A stretch of DNA of 64,000 nucleotides. It comes from M30B80 sp965656935. Lineage in GTDB: Bacteria > Pseudomonadota > Alphaproteobacteria > Rhodobacterales > Rhodobacteraceae. The notes beneath the pieces are model-generated. The model was not told the origin of the DNA. It saw nothing but the letters and a program-made list of their open reading frames with translations, and did no database searches. The stretch spans positions 1 through 64,000 of the forward strand of contig CBFHMG010000001.1 of NCBI GenBank assembly GCA_965656935.1, in the 5' to 3' direction. This document shows, in pieces, positions 24,150-32,100 of this stretch (positions are counted from its first letter, which is position 1; the number at the start of each line of letters is the position of its first letter). The translations under genes and the position numbers were made by a program.

Positions 24150-24848
24150 CTAGCCCGTAAAGGCCTTATGGACGGCGGCTTTATCCGTCTCGGATTTCTC
24201 GGCCTCAAAGCTCACATTTCCGCGTGTAAGCACGTAAAAGCGATCCGCCAGATCAAAGGCGAAATCAAAATATTGCTCGACCAGAACGATCGCCATTTTG
24301 CCTTCATCACGCAAATGCTCGATCACGCGACCGATCTGCTGGATGATATTGGGCTGGATGCCTTCGGTCGGCTCATCCATCAGCAACAGCTTGGGCCGTG
24401 TAACCAAAGCGCGACCAATGGCCAATTGCTGCTGTTGCCCGCCAGACAAATCACCACCGCGCCGGTTCTGCATCTCTTTGAGAACGGGGAATAATTCATA
24501 GATTTCATCGGGCACTAAACGCTCGTTGCGGGGCAGACAGGCCAGACCCGTCTCAAGGTTTTCGCTCACGCTGAGCAAAGGGAAGATCATTCGTCCTTGC
24601 GGCACATAGCCAACCCCGAGCTTGGCCAATGCATGCGGCGCAAGGACGGGAATGCTGTGACTGTCCAGAACAACCTCCCCGCCCGAACGCGCATGTGTGC
24701 CCGCAATTGCCTTGAGCAGCGAGGTTTTCCCCACGCCATTGGTGCCCATCACACAGGTCACGCGGCCCTGCTCGGCCTCAAGATTGATCCCGTTCAGGAT
24801 TTGGCTGCCGCTGTAATGCAAGGTCAGGTCTTGAATGCTCAACATCAC
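24150..24848 (-). CDS. urtE: Urea ABC transporter ATP-binding protein UrtE
   Basis: A 232-residue ABC ATPase of the branched-chain amino acid (LivF) type. Walker A is GTNGVGKTSLL (about residues 34-44), the signature is LSGGQQQQLAIGRAL and Walker B is LLLMDEPTEGIQPNIIQQIG, where EGIQPNI is characteristic of UrtE. It is the last gene of urtABCDE and begins one base after the urtD stop. It powers urea import across the inner membrane with UrtD. Confidence 0.95.
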   Translation of the reverse strand: MMLSIQDLTLHYSGSQILNGINLEAEQGRVTCVMGTNGVGKTSLLKAIAGTHARSGGEVVLDSHSIPVLAPHALAKLGVGYVPQGRMIFPLLSVSENLETGLACLPRNERLVPDEIYELFPVLKEMQNRRGGDLSGGQQQQLAIGRALVTRPKLLLMDEPTEGIQPNIIQQIGRVIEHLRDEGKMAIVLVEQYFDFAFDLADRFYVLTRGNVSFEAEKSETDKAAVHKAFTG

Positions 24849-25589
24849 CTAGCGCCCCAAATAGACATCAATGACCTGCTGATCGGCCATGACGTGATCC
24901 AAACTGCCCTCGGCCAGAACGGAGCCTTCATGCAAGACCGTCACCCTGCACTCGAGCTTCCGGACGAAATCCATATCATGCTCGACCACCACAACCGCGC
25001 GGGTCTTGGCCGCTTCCTTCAGGATTTCGGTCGTATGGGTGCGTTCCTCGGTGGTCATGCCTGCGGCGGGTTCATCCACCAGCAAAAGCCGTGGGTCCTG
25101 CGCCAGAAGCATCCCGATCTCCAGCCATTGCTTTTGCCCATGCGACAGGATGCCTGCCTGCATCTCCAGATGCTCGGACAGGCCGATCTCGCTGGCCAAT
25201 TGTTCAATTCGTGCTTCATCGGCAAAGCTGGCGCGGTGAAACAGCACCGCCAATGGCCCGCGCTTTTTCTTCAGGGCGACCATCAGATTGTCATGCACCG
25301 ATTGATCCTCGAATACGGTCGGGCGTTGGAATTTACGCCCCACCCCTGCGCGTGCGATCTGCGCCTCGGATAGTTTCAGCAGCGAATGGCTCAACTCACC
25401 CCAGATCACCTCGCCCTCATCGGGGCGGGTCTTGCCTGTGATGATATCCATGAATGTCGTCTTGCCCGCCCCATTGGGCCCGATCACGGCGCGCATCTCG
25501 GGCTGGCCGATGGCAAAGCTGAGATCATTGATCGCCTTGAACCCGTCAAAGGAGACCGAGACACCGCGCACTTCCAAAAGCGTGCTCAT
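24849..25589 (-). CDS. urtD: Urea ABC transporter ATP-binding protein UrtD
   Basis: A 246-residue ABC ATPase of the LivG type. Walker A is GPNGAGKTTFMDIITGKTRPDEG (first nine residues are the P-loop, about 37-45). The signature region is ILSHGQKQWLEIGMLL and Walker B is LLLVDEPAAGMTTEE. The variant signature SHGQ instead of SGGQ is typical of UrtD. It overlaps urtC by four bases. Confidence 0.95.
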   Translation of the reverse strand: MSTLLEVRGVSVSFDGFKAINDLSFAIGQPEMRAVIGPNGAGKTTFMDIITGKTRPDEGEVIWGELSHSLLKLSEAQIARAGVGRKFQRPTVFEDQSVHDNLMVALKKKRGPLAVLFHRASFADEARIEQLASEIGLSEHLEMQAGILSHGQKQWLEIGMLLAQDPRLLLVDEPAAGMTTEERTHTTEILKEAAKTRAVVVVEHDMDFVRKLECRVTVLHEGSVLAEGSLDHVMADQQVIDVYLGR

Positions 25590-26755
25590 TTGCCTGCCCT
25601 CCGATCCAAGAGATCAACCAAGCCACCCAAGCCTTTGGGGGCAAAAAGCGTGACCAAGACAAAGCCGAGGCCAAGAAGAACTGGCCACCAATCGACCCAT
25701 TCAATGGTAAAGACCCCAAGGTTTACATCAGGAGCACGTCCGCCCGTGAAATAGGTCGATAAAAGCGAGACCAGTGCGGCACCGATCACAGCCCCGTACA
25801 GCCGTCCACGCCCGCCGATGGCCACCCAAACCGCCAGATAGATCGAGGCAATCGGCGCAATCTCATCGGGGTTGATGATGCCCGCTTGCGGGTAATAAAG
25901 CGCGCCCGCCACGCCGCAGATCATTCCGGTCAACGTGAAGATAAAAAGCTTATACCCTTCAACGGAATAGCCCAGAAACCTCACGCGGGCTTCATCATCG
26001 CGGATGCCGCGGATCACATTGCCGAATTTACCCGAGATTACCCAAGCGGCCAGTATATATCCAAGCCCAAGCGCCAGTGCCGAGGCCCATAGGAACCAGA
26101 TCGAAATATGGGCCTGTCCGATCCCTTCTGCGCCGGGAATATTCTGCAAACCCGACAGCCCGTTATTGCCGCGCAAACCCGTGTCGTTCTGGAACAGATA
26201 TAGCGACAGCGCCAAGGTCATCGCTTGGGTCAGAATGGACAGATACACCCCCGTCACGCGACTGCGGAAGGCAAGCCAGCCAAAGACCAGCGCCAAAAGG
26301 CCAGGCACGGCCATCACCATCACGATGCTGAGAAACAACGAATCCGACACCGCCCACATCCATGGCCAATCCTCGGCCCCCACGACCGAGAAAATCTGCA
26401 AGGCCGTTGCCGTGGATATCTCGGCCTCGGTCGGGGGAATGGCATTTGCGGCCATATTGGCGCGCACCACCGCCTCGGTGCGGGCTGTCATCAGCCACAT
26501 GCCGATGCCATACCCCCCAAGCCCGAAAAAGGCGAAATGCCCAAGGCTGAGGATGCCGCAATACCCCCAGACCAGATCCATCGCGAGGGCGGCCAGACAG
26601 AGGCAAAGCGTCATGCCAATCACCTTGGTGAAGGAGACCGAGATCGCGCCCGTTCCATAGGCCTCGGACATCACGGTGGCCCCCAAGGTCACCAAGGCCA
26701 AAGCCGCGATGAAGATCAGAACCGATTTATTGCGCTGAAAAAACGTACCCTGCAT
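25586..26755 (-). CDS. urtC: Urea ABC transporter permease UrtC
   Basis: A 389-residue LivM-type permease with about 9-10 membrane helices. UrtC-specific stretches are visible: LCLAALAMDLVWGYCGILSLGHFAFFGLGGY, the loop between helices with NDTGLRGNNGLSG, and VRFLGYSVEGYKLF. The C-terminal part WPVLLGLGFVLVTLFAPKGLGGLVDL is standard. It lies three bases downstream of urtB and is co-transcribed with it. Confidence 0.95.
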   Translation of the reverse strand: MQGTFFQRNKSVLIFIAALALVTLGATVMSEAYGTGAISVSFTKVIGMTLCLCLAALAMDLVWGYCGILSLGHFAFFGLGGYGIGMWLMTARTEAVVRANMAANAIPPTEAEISTATALQIFSVVGAEDWPWMWAVSDSLFLSIVMVMAVPGLLALVFGWLAFRSRVTGVYLSILTQAMTLALSLYLFQNDTGLRGNNGLSGLQNIPGAEGIGQAHISIWFLWASALALGLGYILAAWVISGKFGNVIRGIRDDEARVRFLGYSVEGYKLFIFTLTGMICGVAGALYYPQAGIINPDEIAPIASIYLAVWVAIGGRGRLYGAVIGAALVSLLSTYFTGGRAPDVNLGVFTIEWVDWWPVLLGLGFVLVTLFAPKGLGGLVDLLDRRAGK

Positions 26756-26758
26756 GGC

Positions 26759-28726
26759 TCAATCCCCCGCCGCGCGACCTTTGAGGGCGATGATCCCCCT
26801 TGGCCGGAATTGAATGAACAGGATCACAAAGAGGATCATATAGGTCTGGGCGGCCAATGTGTTGGACGGGTTGAGCCATTCCACACCTTTCTGGAAAAAG
26901 CCGATCATCGCCGCCCCTGCCAAAGTGCCAAAGATATTGCCGACACCGCCAACCACTACGGTCATGAAGCTCTGTACGATGTAGTTAGACCCCAGATCAG
27001 GCACCACCTGCGCAAAGAGGCCAATGGCCACCCCCGCAATCCCCGCGATCCCTGAGCCAAGCCCGAAGGTCATCATATTGATGCGGTCAGGGTTGATCCC
27101 CATGGCTGAGGCCATTGAGGGGTTTTGCGTGACCGCGCGCACCTCAAGGCCCAATCGGGTGCGGTTCAGGATCAGCCAGAGCAGCACAAAAAAGATCGCC
27201 CCGAGCAGGAAAATCGCAATGCGGATTGACGAGATCGAAACCACATCATTGATCGTAACCGAGCCTGCCAGCCATTCAGGCGGCGTCAGAGGGCGGGCTT
27301 GCGTGCCGAAAATCTGGCGCACGATCTGTTGCAGCGCGATGGAGATACCAAAGGTCGCCAGCAGGGTTTCCAAGGGGCGATGATACAGCCAGCGGATCAC
27401 CAGCCGTTCCATCGCAACGCCGCCTGCAAAGGTCACGACAAAGGCCAGCGGGATCGCGATGGCTATCGACAAGGTGTAATCGGGCACGATGGTTTGCACC
27501 ACATAGCCTGTATAGGCCCCGATCATGATGAACTCGCCATGGGCCATATTGATCACGCCCATCACACCGAATGTGATGGCCAGCCCGATTGCCGCAAGAA
27601 AATAGATCGAGGCGAGCGACAGACCATCCAGTGAGAGGTCGAAAAATTCGTAAATCCCAACGCGCGTCTCGATCCCGTCAAGGGTGTCGCGCGCGGCATC
27701 TGTGACGGCGACCGAGGCTTCGCGGTAGACATCAAAAAAGACATGCGCGCCAAGGGCATCCGTGATCTCAGCTTCGCTTGGGGCGGGCGGTGCAAGCCCC
27801 TGCTCGACAAGGGCTGCATAGGCGTCCACGCGCCTCTCTTCGGTGCCGAGTTCTTCAGTCGGGATGCCGCCCACACGGCCATCGACGATATTGGCCTCAA
27901 GGCTGGCAAGGCGGTCGGCGGCGCTGACCAATGCGGGGGCCAGCCCTTCATCAACCAGCATGGCATAACCATCCTCGCGGCTGATATCGCGGCCGATATC
28001 CAAGATGCGCGCAATGTTTTCGCCCTCGGGCAGCTCCACAGCCACCGAAGAACGGCTGGCCAAAAGCGGGTTCAAGGCCGAACGCGCGGCAAGGCTGACA
28101 TTGCCCGCAAGGCTTTCGATCGCCGCGACACGTTCAGCATCATCATCGGCAAAGGCGATGATCAATTTGGGAAGAAGCACTTCGGCAAGGGCGCGCACTT
28201 GCGGGTCTTGCTCGACCTCATAGAGATCACGGATCAGGGGGAGGTGATCCTCATCAGGGTCATCGGCGATGCCTTCAAGGGCGATCAGGCGCTGTGCGGG
28301 ATCATCCGAGGCAAGCTGGAATTGCACCAGCGCGCTGCCGATTACGGTTTGCACACCGCGATTGGGGCGCAGGTGATCCACCTCGCGTGAGCCCGCCGTG
28401 CCAAGCACCTCACCCGTTGAGATATCAAGCAAGACCAAGGGGTCGGCGTCTTCATCCTCGACATAGACAAAAAGGCCATCTGAGATACGCTGGAACACTT
28501 CGCGCGCCTGCCATTTGGACAGGAAGGACGGCACATCGGGGTTGCCGCTGGCCACCAAGATATCCAAGACCTCGCCAACCGTGCGCCGCGATGCATCCGC
28601 GACCAGTTCGGAATTGGCCTGAAGCAGTGATTGCAGATCACTTGGCTCTTGAGCTTTGGCAGCAAAGCCGTTGTAAAAAATAAGGAAAATCGCACCCAGC
28701 AGGGCGGGAAAGACGGAACGCATCAT
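26759..28726 (-). CDS. urtB: Urea ABC transporter permease UrtB with long N-terminal domain
   Basis: A 655-residue LivH-type permease. A signal-like first helix (MMRSVFPALLGAIFLIFYNGFA) is followed by an unusually large soluble region of about 330 residues. This region includes helical HEAT-like repeats (EQDPQVRALAEVLLPKL, RVAAIESLAGNV) that should lie in the periplasm. The membrane core starts near LSLASIYFLAAIGLAITFGVMGVINMAHGEFIMIGAY and ends FVILFIQFRPRGIIALKGR. Many UrtB proteins have a shorter extension (total about 500-550). A strong stem-loop separates it from urtA. Confidence 0.94.
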   Translation of the reverse strand: MMRSVFPALLGAIFLIFYNGFAAKAQEPSDLQSLLQANSELVADASRRTVGEVLDILVASGNPDVPSFLSKWQAREVFQRISDGLFVYVEDEDADPLVLLDISTGEVLGTAGSREVDHLRPNRGVQTVIGSALVQFQLASDDPAQRLIALEGIADDPDEDHLPLIRDLYEVEQDPQVRALAEVLLPKLIIAFADDDAERVAAIESLAGNVSLAARSALNPLLASRSSVAVELPEGENIARILDIGRDISREDGYAMLVDEGLAPALVSAADRLASLEANIVDGRVGGIPTEELGTEERRVDAYAALVEQGLAPPAPSEAEITDALGAHVFFDVYREASVAVTDAARDTLDGIETRVGIYEFFDLSLDGLSLASIYFLAAIGLAITFGVMGVINMAHGEFIMIGAYTGYVVQTIVPDYTLSIAIAIPLAFVVTFAGGVAMERLVIRWLYHRPLETLLATFGISIALQQIVRQIFGTQARPLTPPEWLAGSVTINDVVSISSIRIAIFLLGAIFFVLLWLILNRTRLGLEVRAVTQNPSMASAMGINPDRINMMTFGLGSGIAGIAGVAIGLFAQVVPDLGSNYIVQSFMTVVVGGVGNIFGTLAGAAMIGFFQKGVEWLNPSNTLAAQTYMILFVILFIQFRPRGIIALKGRAAGD

Positions 28727-28753
28727 GTTGGAGGGCCGCTCTTTTGGGTCGTG

Positions 28754-28783
28754 AAGATGGGCGCCATGATCGGCGCCCATCTT
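28754..28783 (-). terminator. Stem-loop between urtA and urtB
   Basis: A perfect 12-bp stem AAGATGGGCGCC / GGCGCCCATCTT with a six-base loop, located in the 72-base gap downstream of urtA. As after phnD, it probably lowers read-through or protects the urtA mRNA end so that the binding protein exceeds the permeases. Confidence 0.75.
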
Positions 28784-28798
28784 TTGCAGGATGTCAGA

Positions 28799-30064
28799 TC
28801 AGTAGTTGGATTCGATCTGAACGCAGCTTTCGGTCTCGGTGTTGTACATGCCACAGCCCAAGCCCGGCCAATCGGAGACGAGGACAGCCGATTCAGGAAG
28901 GAAGTCGGTCCAAGCATCGCCCGCGACCTCTTCGGTCTGGCTGATGATGTCGAACTGGCCGTCTGCACGGATTTCACCGATCAGAACCGGCTTGGTCAGG
29001 TGGTGGTTCGGCAACATCACAGCAGTGCCGCCTGTGAGGTTTGGAACTTCGATGCCATACATGGCTTCGCGCACCGCATCCACATCGGTGGTGCCTGCCG
29101 CTTCAACGGCCTGAACCCACATGTTGAAGCCGATATAATGGGCTTCCATCGGGTCATTGGTCACACGGTCTTCTTCACCAGTGAAGGCCTGCCAAGATGC
29201 TATGAAGGCTTCGTTTTCAGGTGTGTCGGCGGATTGGAAATAGTTCCAAGCGGCCAAGTGACCCGCGAGAGGCTCGGTATCGAAACCAGCCAGTTCTTCT
29301 TCACCCACCGAGAAGGCAACCACTGGGATATCATCCGCAGTCACGCCTTGCGCAGCAAGCTCGGCATAGAAGCCAACATTCGCGTCACCATTGATGGTGG
29401 AGATCACGCCAACCTGCTGGCCGCCCTCACCCAAGCCCACAACGTCAGACACGATGGAGGACCAGTCGGAATGACCGAATGGTGTGTAATTGACGAAGAT
29501 GTTTTCCTGAGGAATGCCGGCATCCAGCAGATATTGCTCGAGAATACGGTTGGTTGTGCGCGGATAGACATAGTCGGTGCCGAGCAGAGCGAAGGTTTCT
29601 ACACCCAGCTCTTCAAGGTAGTAATCCACCGCAGGGATCGCCTGCTGGTTTGGAGCAGCGCCTGTGTAGAACACATTGCGCGAGCTTTCCTCACCCTCAT
29701 ACTGAACGGGGTAGAACATCAGACCGTTCAACTCTTCGATAACGGGCAGAACCGATTTACGGCTCACGGAAGTCCAAGCGCCGAAGATCACATCGACCTC
29801 ATGCACGGTCAGCAATTCACGGGCACGCTCAGCGAAGAGTGGCCAATCGGAGGCAGGGTCAACGACCACTGGCACGATTTCCTCACCCAAGAGACCGCCA
29901 TTGGCGTTTTGCTCTTCGATCAGCATCAACATCACATCGCGCAATGTCGATTCCGAGATCGCCATGGTTCCAGTTAGCGAGTGCAAAACACCCACACGGA
30001 TTTCAGCCTGTGCAGATGTGGCCGCAACAGCGGTTAAAGCACTGGCAAGTAGCAGTTTTTTCAT
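28799..30064 (-). CDS. urtA: Urea ABC transporter substrate-binding protein UrtA
   Basis: A 421-residue periplasmic binding protein. A 20-residue signal peptide (MKKLLLASALTAVAATSAQA) precedes the mature EIRVGVLHSLTGTMAISEST. Strong UrtA markers follow: GAWTSVSRKSVLPVIEELNG, FYPVQYEGEESSRNVFYTG, LLGTDYVYPRTTNRILEQYL, YTPFGHSDWSSIVSD and NDPMEAHYIGFNMWVQAVE. These distinguish it from amide-binding FmdD. It is the first gene of the urt operon and diverges from a LysR-type regulator. Nitrogen-regulated expression is usual for this system, though no convincing sigma-54 site was found. Confidence 0.96.
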   Translation of the reverse strand: MKKLLLASALTAVAATSAQAEIRVGVLHSLTGTMAISESTLRDVMLMLIEEQNANGGLLGEEIVPVVVDPASDWPLFAERARELLTVHEVDVIFGAWTSVSRKSVLPVIEELNGLMFYPVQYEGEESSRNVFYTGAAPNQQAIPAVDYYLEELGVETFALLGTDYVYPRTTNRILEQYLLDAGIPQENIFVNYTPFGHSDWSSIVSDVVGLGEGGQQVGVISTINGDANVGFYAELAAQGVTADDIPVVAFSVGEEELAGFDTEPLAGHLAAWNYFQSADTPENEAFIASWQAFTGEEDRVTNDPMEAHYIGFNMWVQAVEAAGTTDVDAVREAMYGIEVPNLTGGTAVMLPNHHLTKPVLIGEIRADGQFDIISQTEEVAGDAWTDFLPESAVLVSDWPGLGCGMYNTETESCVQIESNY

Positions 30065-30169
30065 AATAGACCCTCTGGTTCGTCAAGATTGGCGTGAATT
30101 ACCCGGTGATCGATGCAAATGAGGGCTGGTGTTGTCTGCTACAAAATTTACATAGTAGTGTTGCAATTT

Positions 30170-31072
30170 ATGCACCACTCGGAGCGCCCAAAATTGAAGC
30201 ACCTCAAGACATACCGCGCCATCAAGCTGATCACGCGCCATGGCTCGATCCGTAAAGCCGCAGAATATATGGCGATTTCACCCTCTGCGCTGAACCGCTC
30301 CATTCAAGCTTTCGAGGATGAAATCGGCGTGGAGGTGTTTGAACGGGTCGCCTCTGGGGTGAGATTATCAACGGCGGGAGAATTGCTCTTCCCGCTGATT
30401 GATGCACATTTAATCGAATTTGACGGTTTCGGTGAAATTGTAGGCGATTTGAAAGGCGGAATCGCGGGAGAGCTGCGTTTGAGCCTGTCCAGCGATCTGG
30501 CCAGTGGCGGTCTTATCGAAATGATCGCGGAATTTCGGGCTCAGGCTCCGAAGGTCACGGTTGATATCCGCATCGATGACACTCTGAACCCGCTGGCATG
30601 GCGCGAGGTTGATCTGGCAATCACGACCCATCCGCAGACGGATGACCGCTTTTCCCTCGCCATCGGCCACCGCACCGCCTTGCTGGCCCTTTGCGCCGAA
30701 GGAGAGACGCTCACAACCCTCTCGGATCTGGAACGCTGCCGCTTGATTGTGCCACCCGACGGCACTGGCACACGCGGCGCCATCGCGCATCTTCTGCGCA
30801 AACACCGCCTGCAGCCCAAGGCGATTACCAGTGTTCCGGGGCTTTGGCCGAAATTGCGCCGCGCGGCAGGGGCAACTGGGCCAGATGTGCAAATTTTGCC
30901 GGCAATCACTTTGCCGCAAGCAGGGGCCGCACCCTCGCATCAAACGGCCTCGCTTGCTCTTGGCCATGTGCAGATCAGCGCCTTGCAACGCGCCCAATCC
31001 CCCCTGCCCCGCGTGGCCCAAAACCTATTGATCCGCCTCCAAGCCTATCTTGACCAAGCCGAAGCGGCCTAA
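30170..31072 (+). CDS. LysR-family transcriptional regulator divergent from urtA
   Basis: A 300-residue LysR regulator with an N-terminal helix-turn-helix (about residues 8-65: LKTYRAIKLITRHGSIRKAAEYMAISPSALNRSIQAFE) and a substrate-binding-like effector domain (about 90-290) that is divergent in its second half. It is transcribed away from urtA across about 105 bases, a typical LysR target arrangement, and may control urea transport. The ATG at 30170 gives a normal N-terminus; the frame is open to 30113. In the spacer CTAC (about 30140) and GTAG frame an AT-rich centre, a possible binding site. Confidence 0.85.
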   Translation: MHHSERPKLKHLKTYRAIKLITRHGSIRKAAEYMAISPSALNRSIQAFEDEIGVEVFERVASGVRLSTAGELLFPLIDAHLIEFDGFGEIVGDLKGGIAGELRLSLSSDLASGGLIEMIAEFRAQAPKVTVDIRIDDTLNPLAWREVDLAITTHPQTDDRFSLAIGHRTALLALCAEGETLTTLSDLERCRLIVPPDGTGTRGAIAHLLRKHRLQPKAITSVPGLWPKLRRAAGATGPDVQILPAITLPQAGAAPSHQTASLALGHVQISALQRAQSPLPRVAQNLLIRLQAYLDQAEAA

Positions 31073-31284
31073 GCAGGCACCCGAATTGAAGCGACAGCCG
31101 CCCGCACCAGTGGCTCGGCGCGGGTGTCATCCGCCTCGAGCTGTGCGATCAATTGCGCGCGCATCTCGGGTGCCCAGAAATCATTGATATGGGCCGCAAG
31201 GCGTTCCGCCTGATCATCGCCGCGCTGCGTGTTGAAAAAGCCCGCCATCTGGTTGGCCATCGAGATCAATTTGTCATGCGACAT
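31069..31284 (-). CDS. fdsD: Formate dehydrogenase delta subunit FdsD
   Basis: A 71-residue small protein matching the FdsD family: MSHDKLISMANQMAGFFNT, then a central DQAERLAAHINDFWAPEMRAQLIAQL. In Rhodobacter-type Fds enzymes FdsD is needed for assembly or stability of the molybdenum formate dehydrogenase. The ATG at 31284 overlaps the end of fdhD by 11 bases; an ATG at 31296 is also in frame. It is the last gene of the fds operon, and its 3' end overlaps the end of the converging LysR gene by four bases. Confidence 0.88.
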   Translation of the reverse strand: MSHDKLISMANQMAGFFNTQRGDDQAERLAAHINDFWAPEMRAQLIAQLEADDTRAEPLVRAAVASIRVPA

Positions 31285-32095
31285 CGGTTTCTCCATCAAG
31301 GATGCGCGCGGGATGCGCGTAAAGGTCAAAGCCCTGCCCGCGGGCAAAAGCCGCCAAGGTCAGGCCCGCCGCATCAGCCATCCGCGTGGCCAAAGCGGTG
31401 GGGGCAGAGACAGCAATCAAAATAGGCGCGCCTGCGATCACGGTTTTCTGGACCATCTCGACCGATACGCGGCTGGTCAGCACAATCGCCCCCGTTGCTG
31501 GGTCAATACCGCCGCGCAGCAAAGCCCCAATCAGCTTGTCCAGCGCATTATGCCGCCCCACATCTTCGCGCGAGATCACAACCCCCTGCCCCGCCTGCAA
31601 GAACCCCGCCGCATGCACGGCATGAGTCTGGTCATGCAAAGGTTGGTGGGAGCGCAAGGCCTCCGTCGCGCCCGCCACTTCTGCAAAGGGCAAGGTCACC
31701 CCGCCCTCAGCCAGAACGGGCAAATCCCGCAAGGCCTGCTCAAGGCTATCAATGCCGCACAGCCCGCATCCAACAGGCCCCATCATCGAGCGCCGCCTTG
31801 CTTTGAGCGCCTCGGAGCGATCCTTGGCCAGCCACATACGTGCCTCAAGGCCGCGCTCATGCTCGACGATCTCCAATTCCGCGATCTCGGTGGCGGAGGC
31901 GACAAAGCCTTCGGTCACGGCAAAGCCTGTGGCGAAATCCTCCAGATCCTTTGGGGTCGCCATCATCACGGCTTGAGTGCCGCCCTCAAACACCATGGCA
32001 ACGGGCACCTCTTCGGGAAGGCTGCGCGCAACGGCCCGCCGCCCGTCACGGGCAACGGTCAGACCAGGCAGGCTGGAGGACGGGGCGCGCGCCAT
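31274..32095 (-). CDS. fdhD: Formate dehydrogenase sulfurtransferase FdhD (FdsC)
   Basis: A 273-residue FdhD-family protein that transfers sulfur from a desulfurase to the molybdenum centre and delivers the bis-MGD cofactor to the catalytic subunit. The active cysteines are in GCGLCGID (Cys110 and Cys113). The C-terminal ISREDVGRHNALDKLIGALL and LTSRVSVEMVQK are family signatures. It sits between fdsA and fdsD, matching the fdsGBACD order where this gene is called fdsC. It starts five bases after the fdsA stop. Confidence 0.94.
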   Translation of the reverse strand: MARAPSSSLPGLTVARDGRRAVARSLPEEVPVAMVFEGGTQAVMMATPKDLEDFATGFAVTEGFVASATEIAELEIVEHERGLEARMWLAKDRSEALKARRRSMMGPVGCGLCGIDSLEQALRDLPVLAEGGVTLPFAEVAGATEALRSHQPLHDQTHAVHAAGFLQAGQGVVISREDVGRHNALDKLIGALLRGGIDPATGAIVLTSRVSVEMVQKTVIAGAPILIAVSAPTALATRMADAAGLTLAAFARGQGFDLYAHPARILDGETDVA

Positions 32096-32100
32096 TATGC

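Noticed and set aside
28631..29977. 448-codon frame antisense to urtA
   Set aside because: urtA is certain; the antisense translation has no family match.
30065..30169. Sigma-54 (NtrC-type) promoter for urtA
   Set aside because: No TGGCAC-N5-TTGC match with correct spacing could be found by eye.
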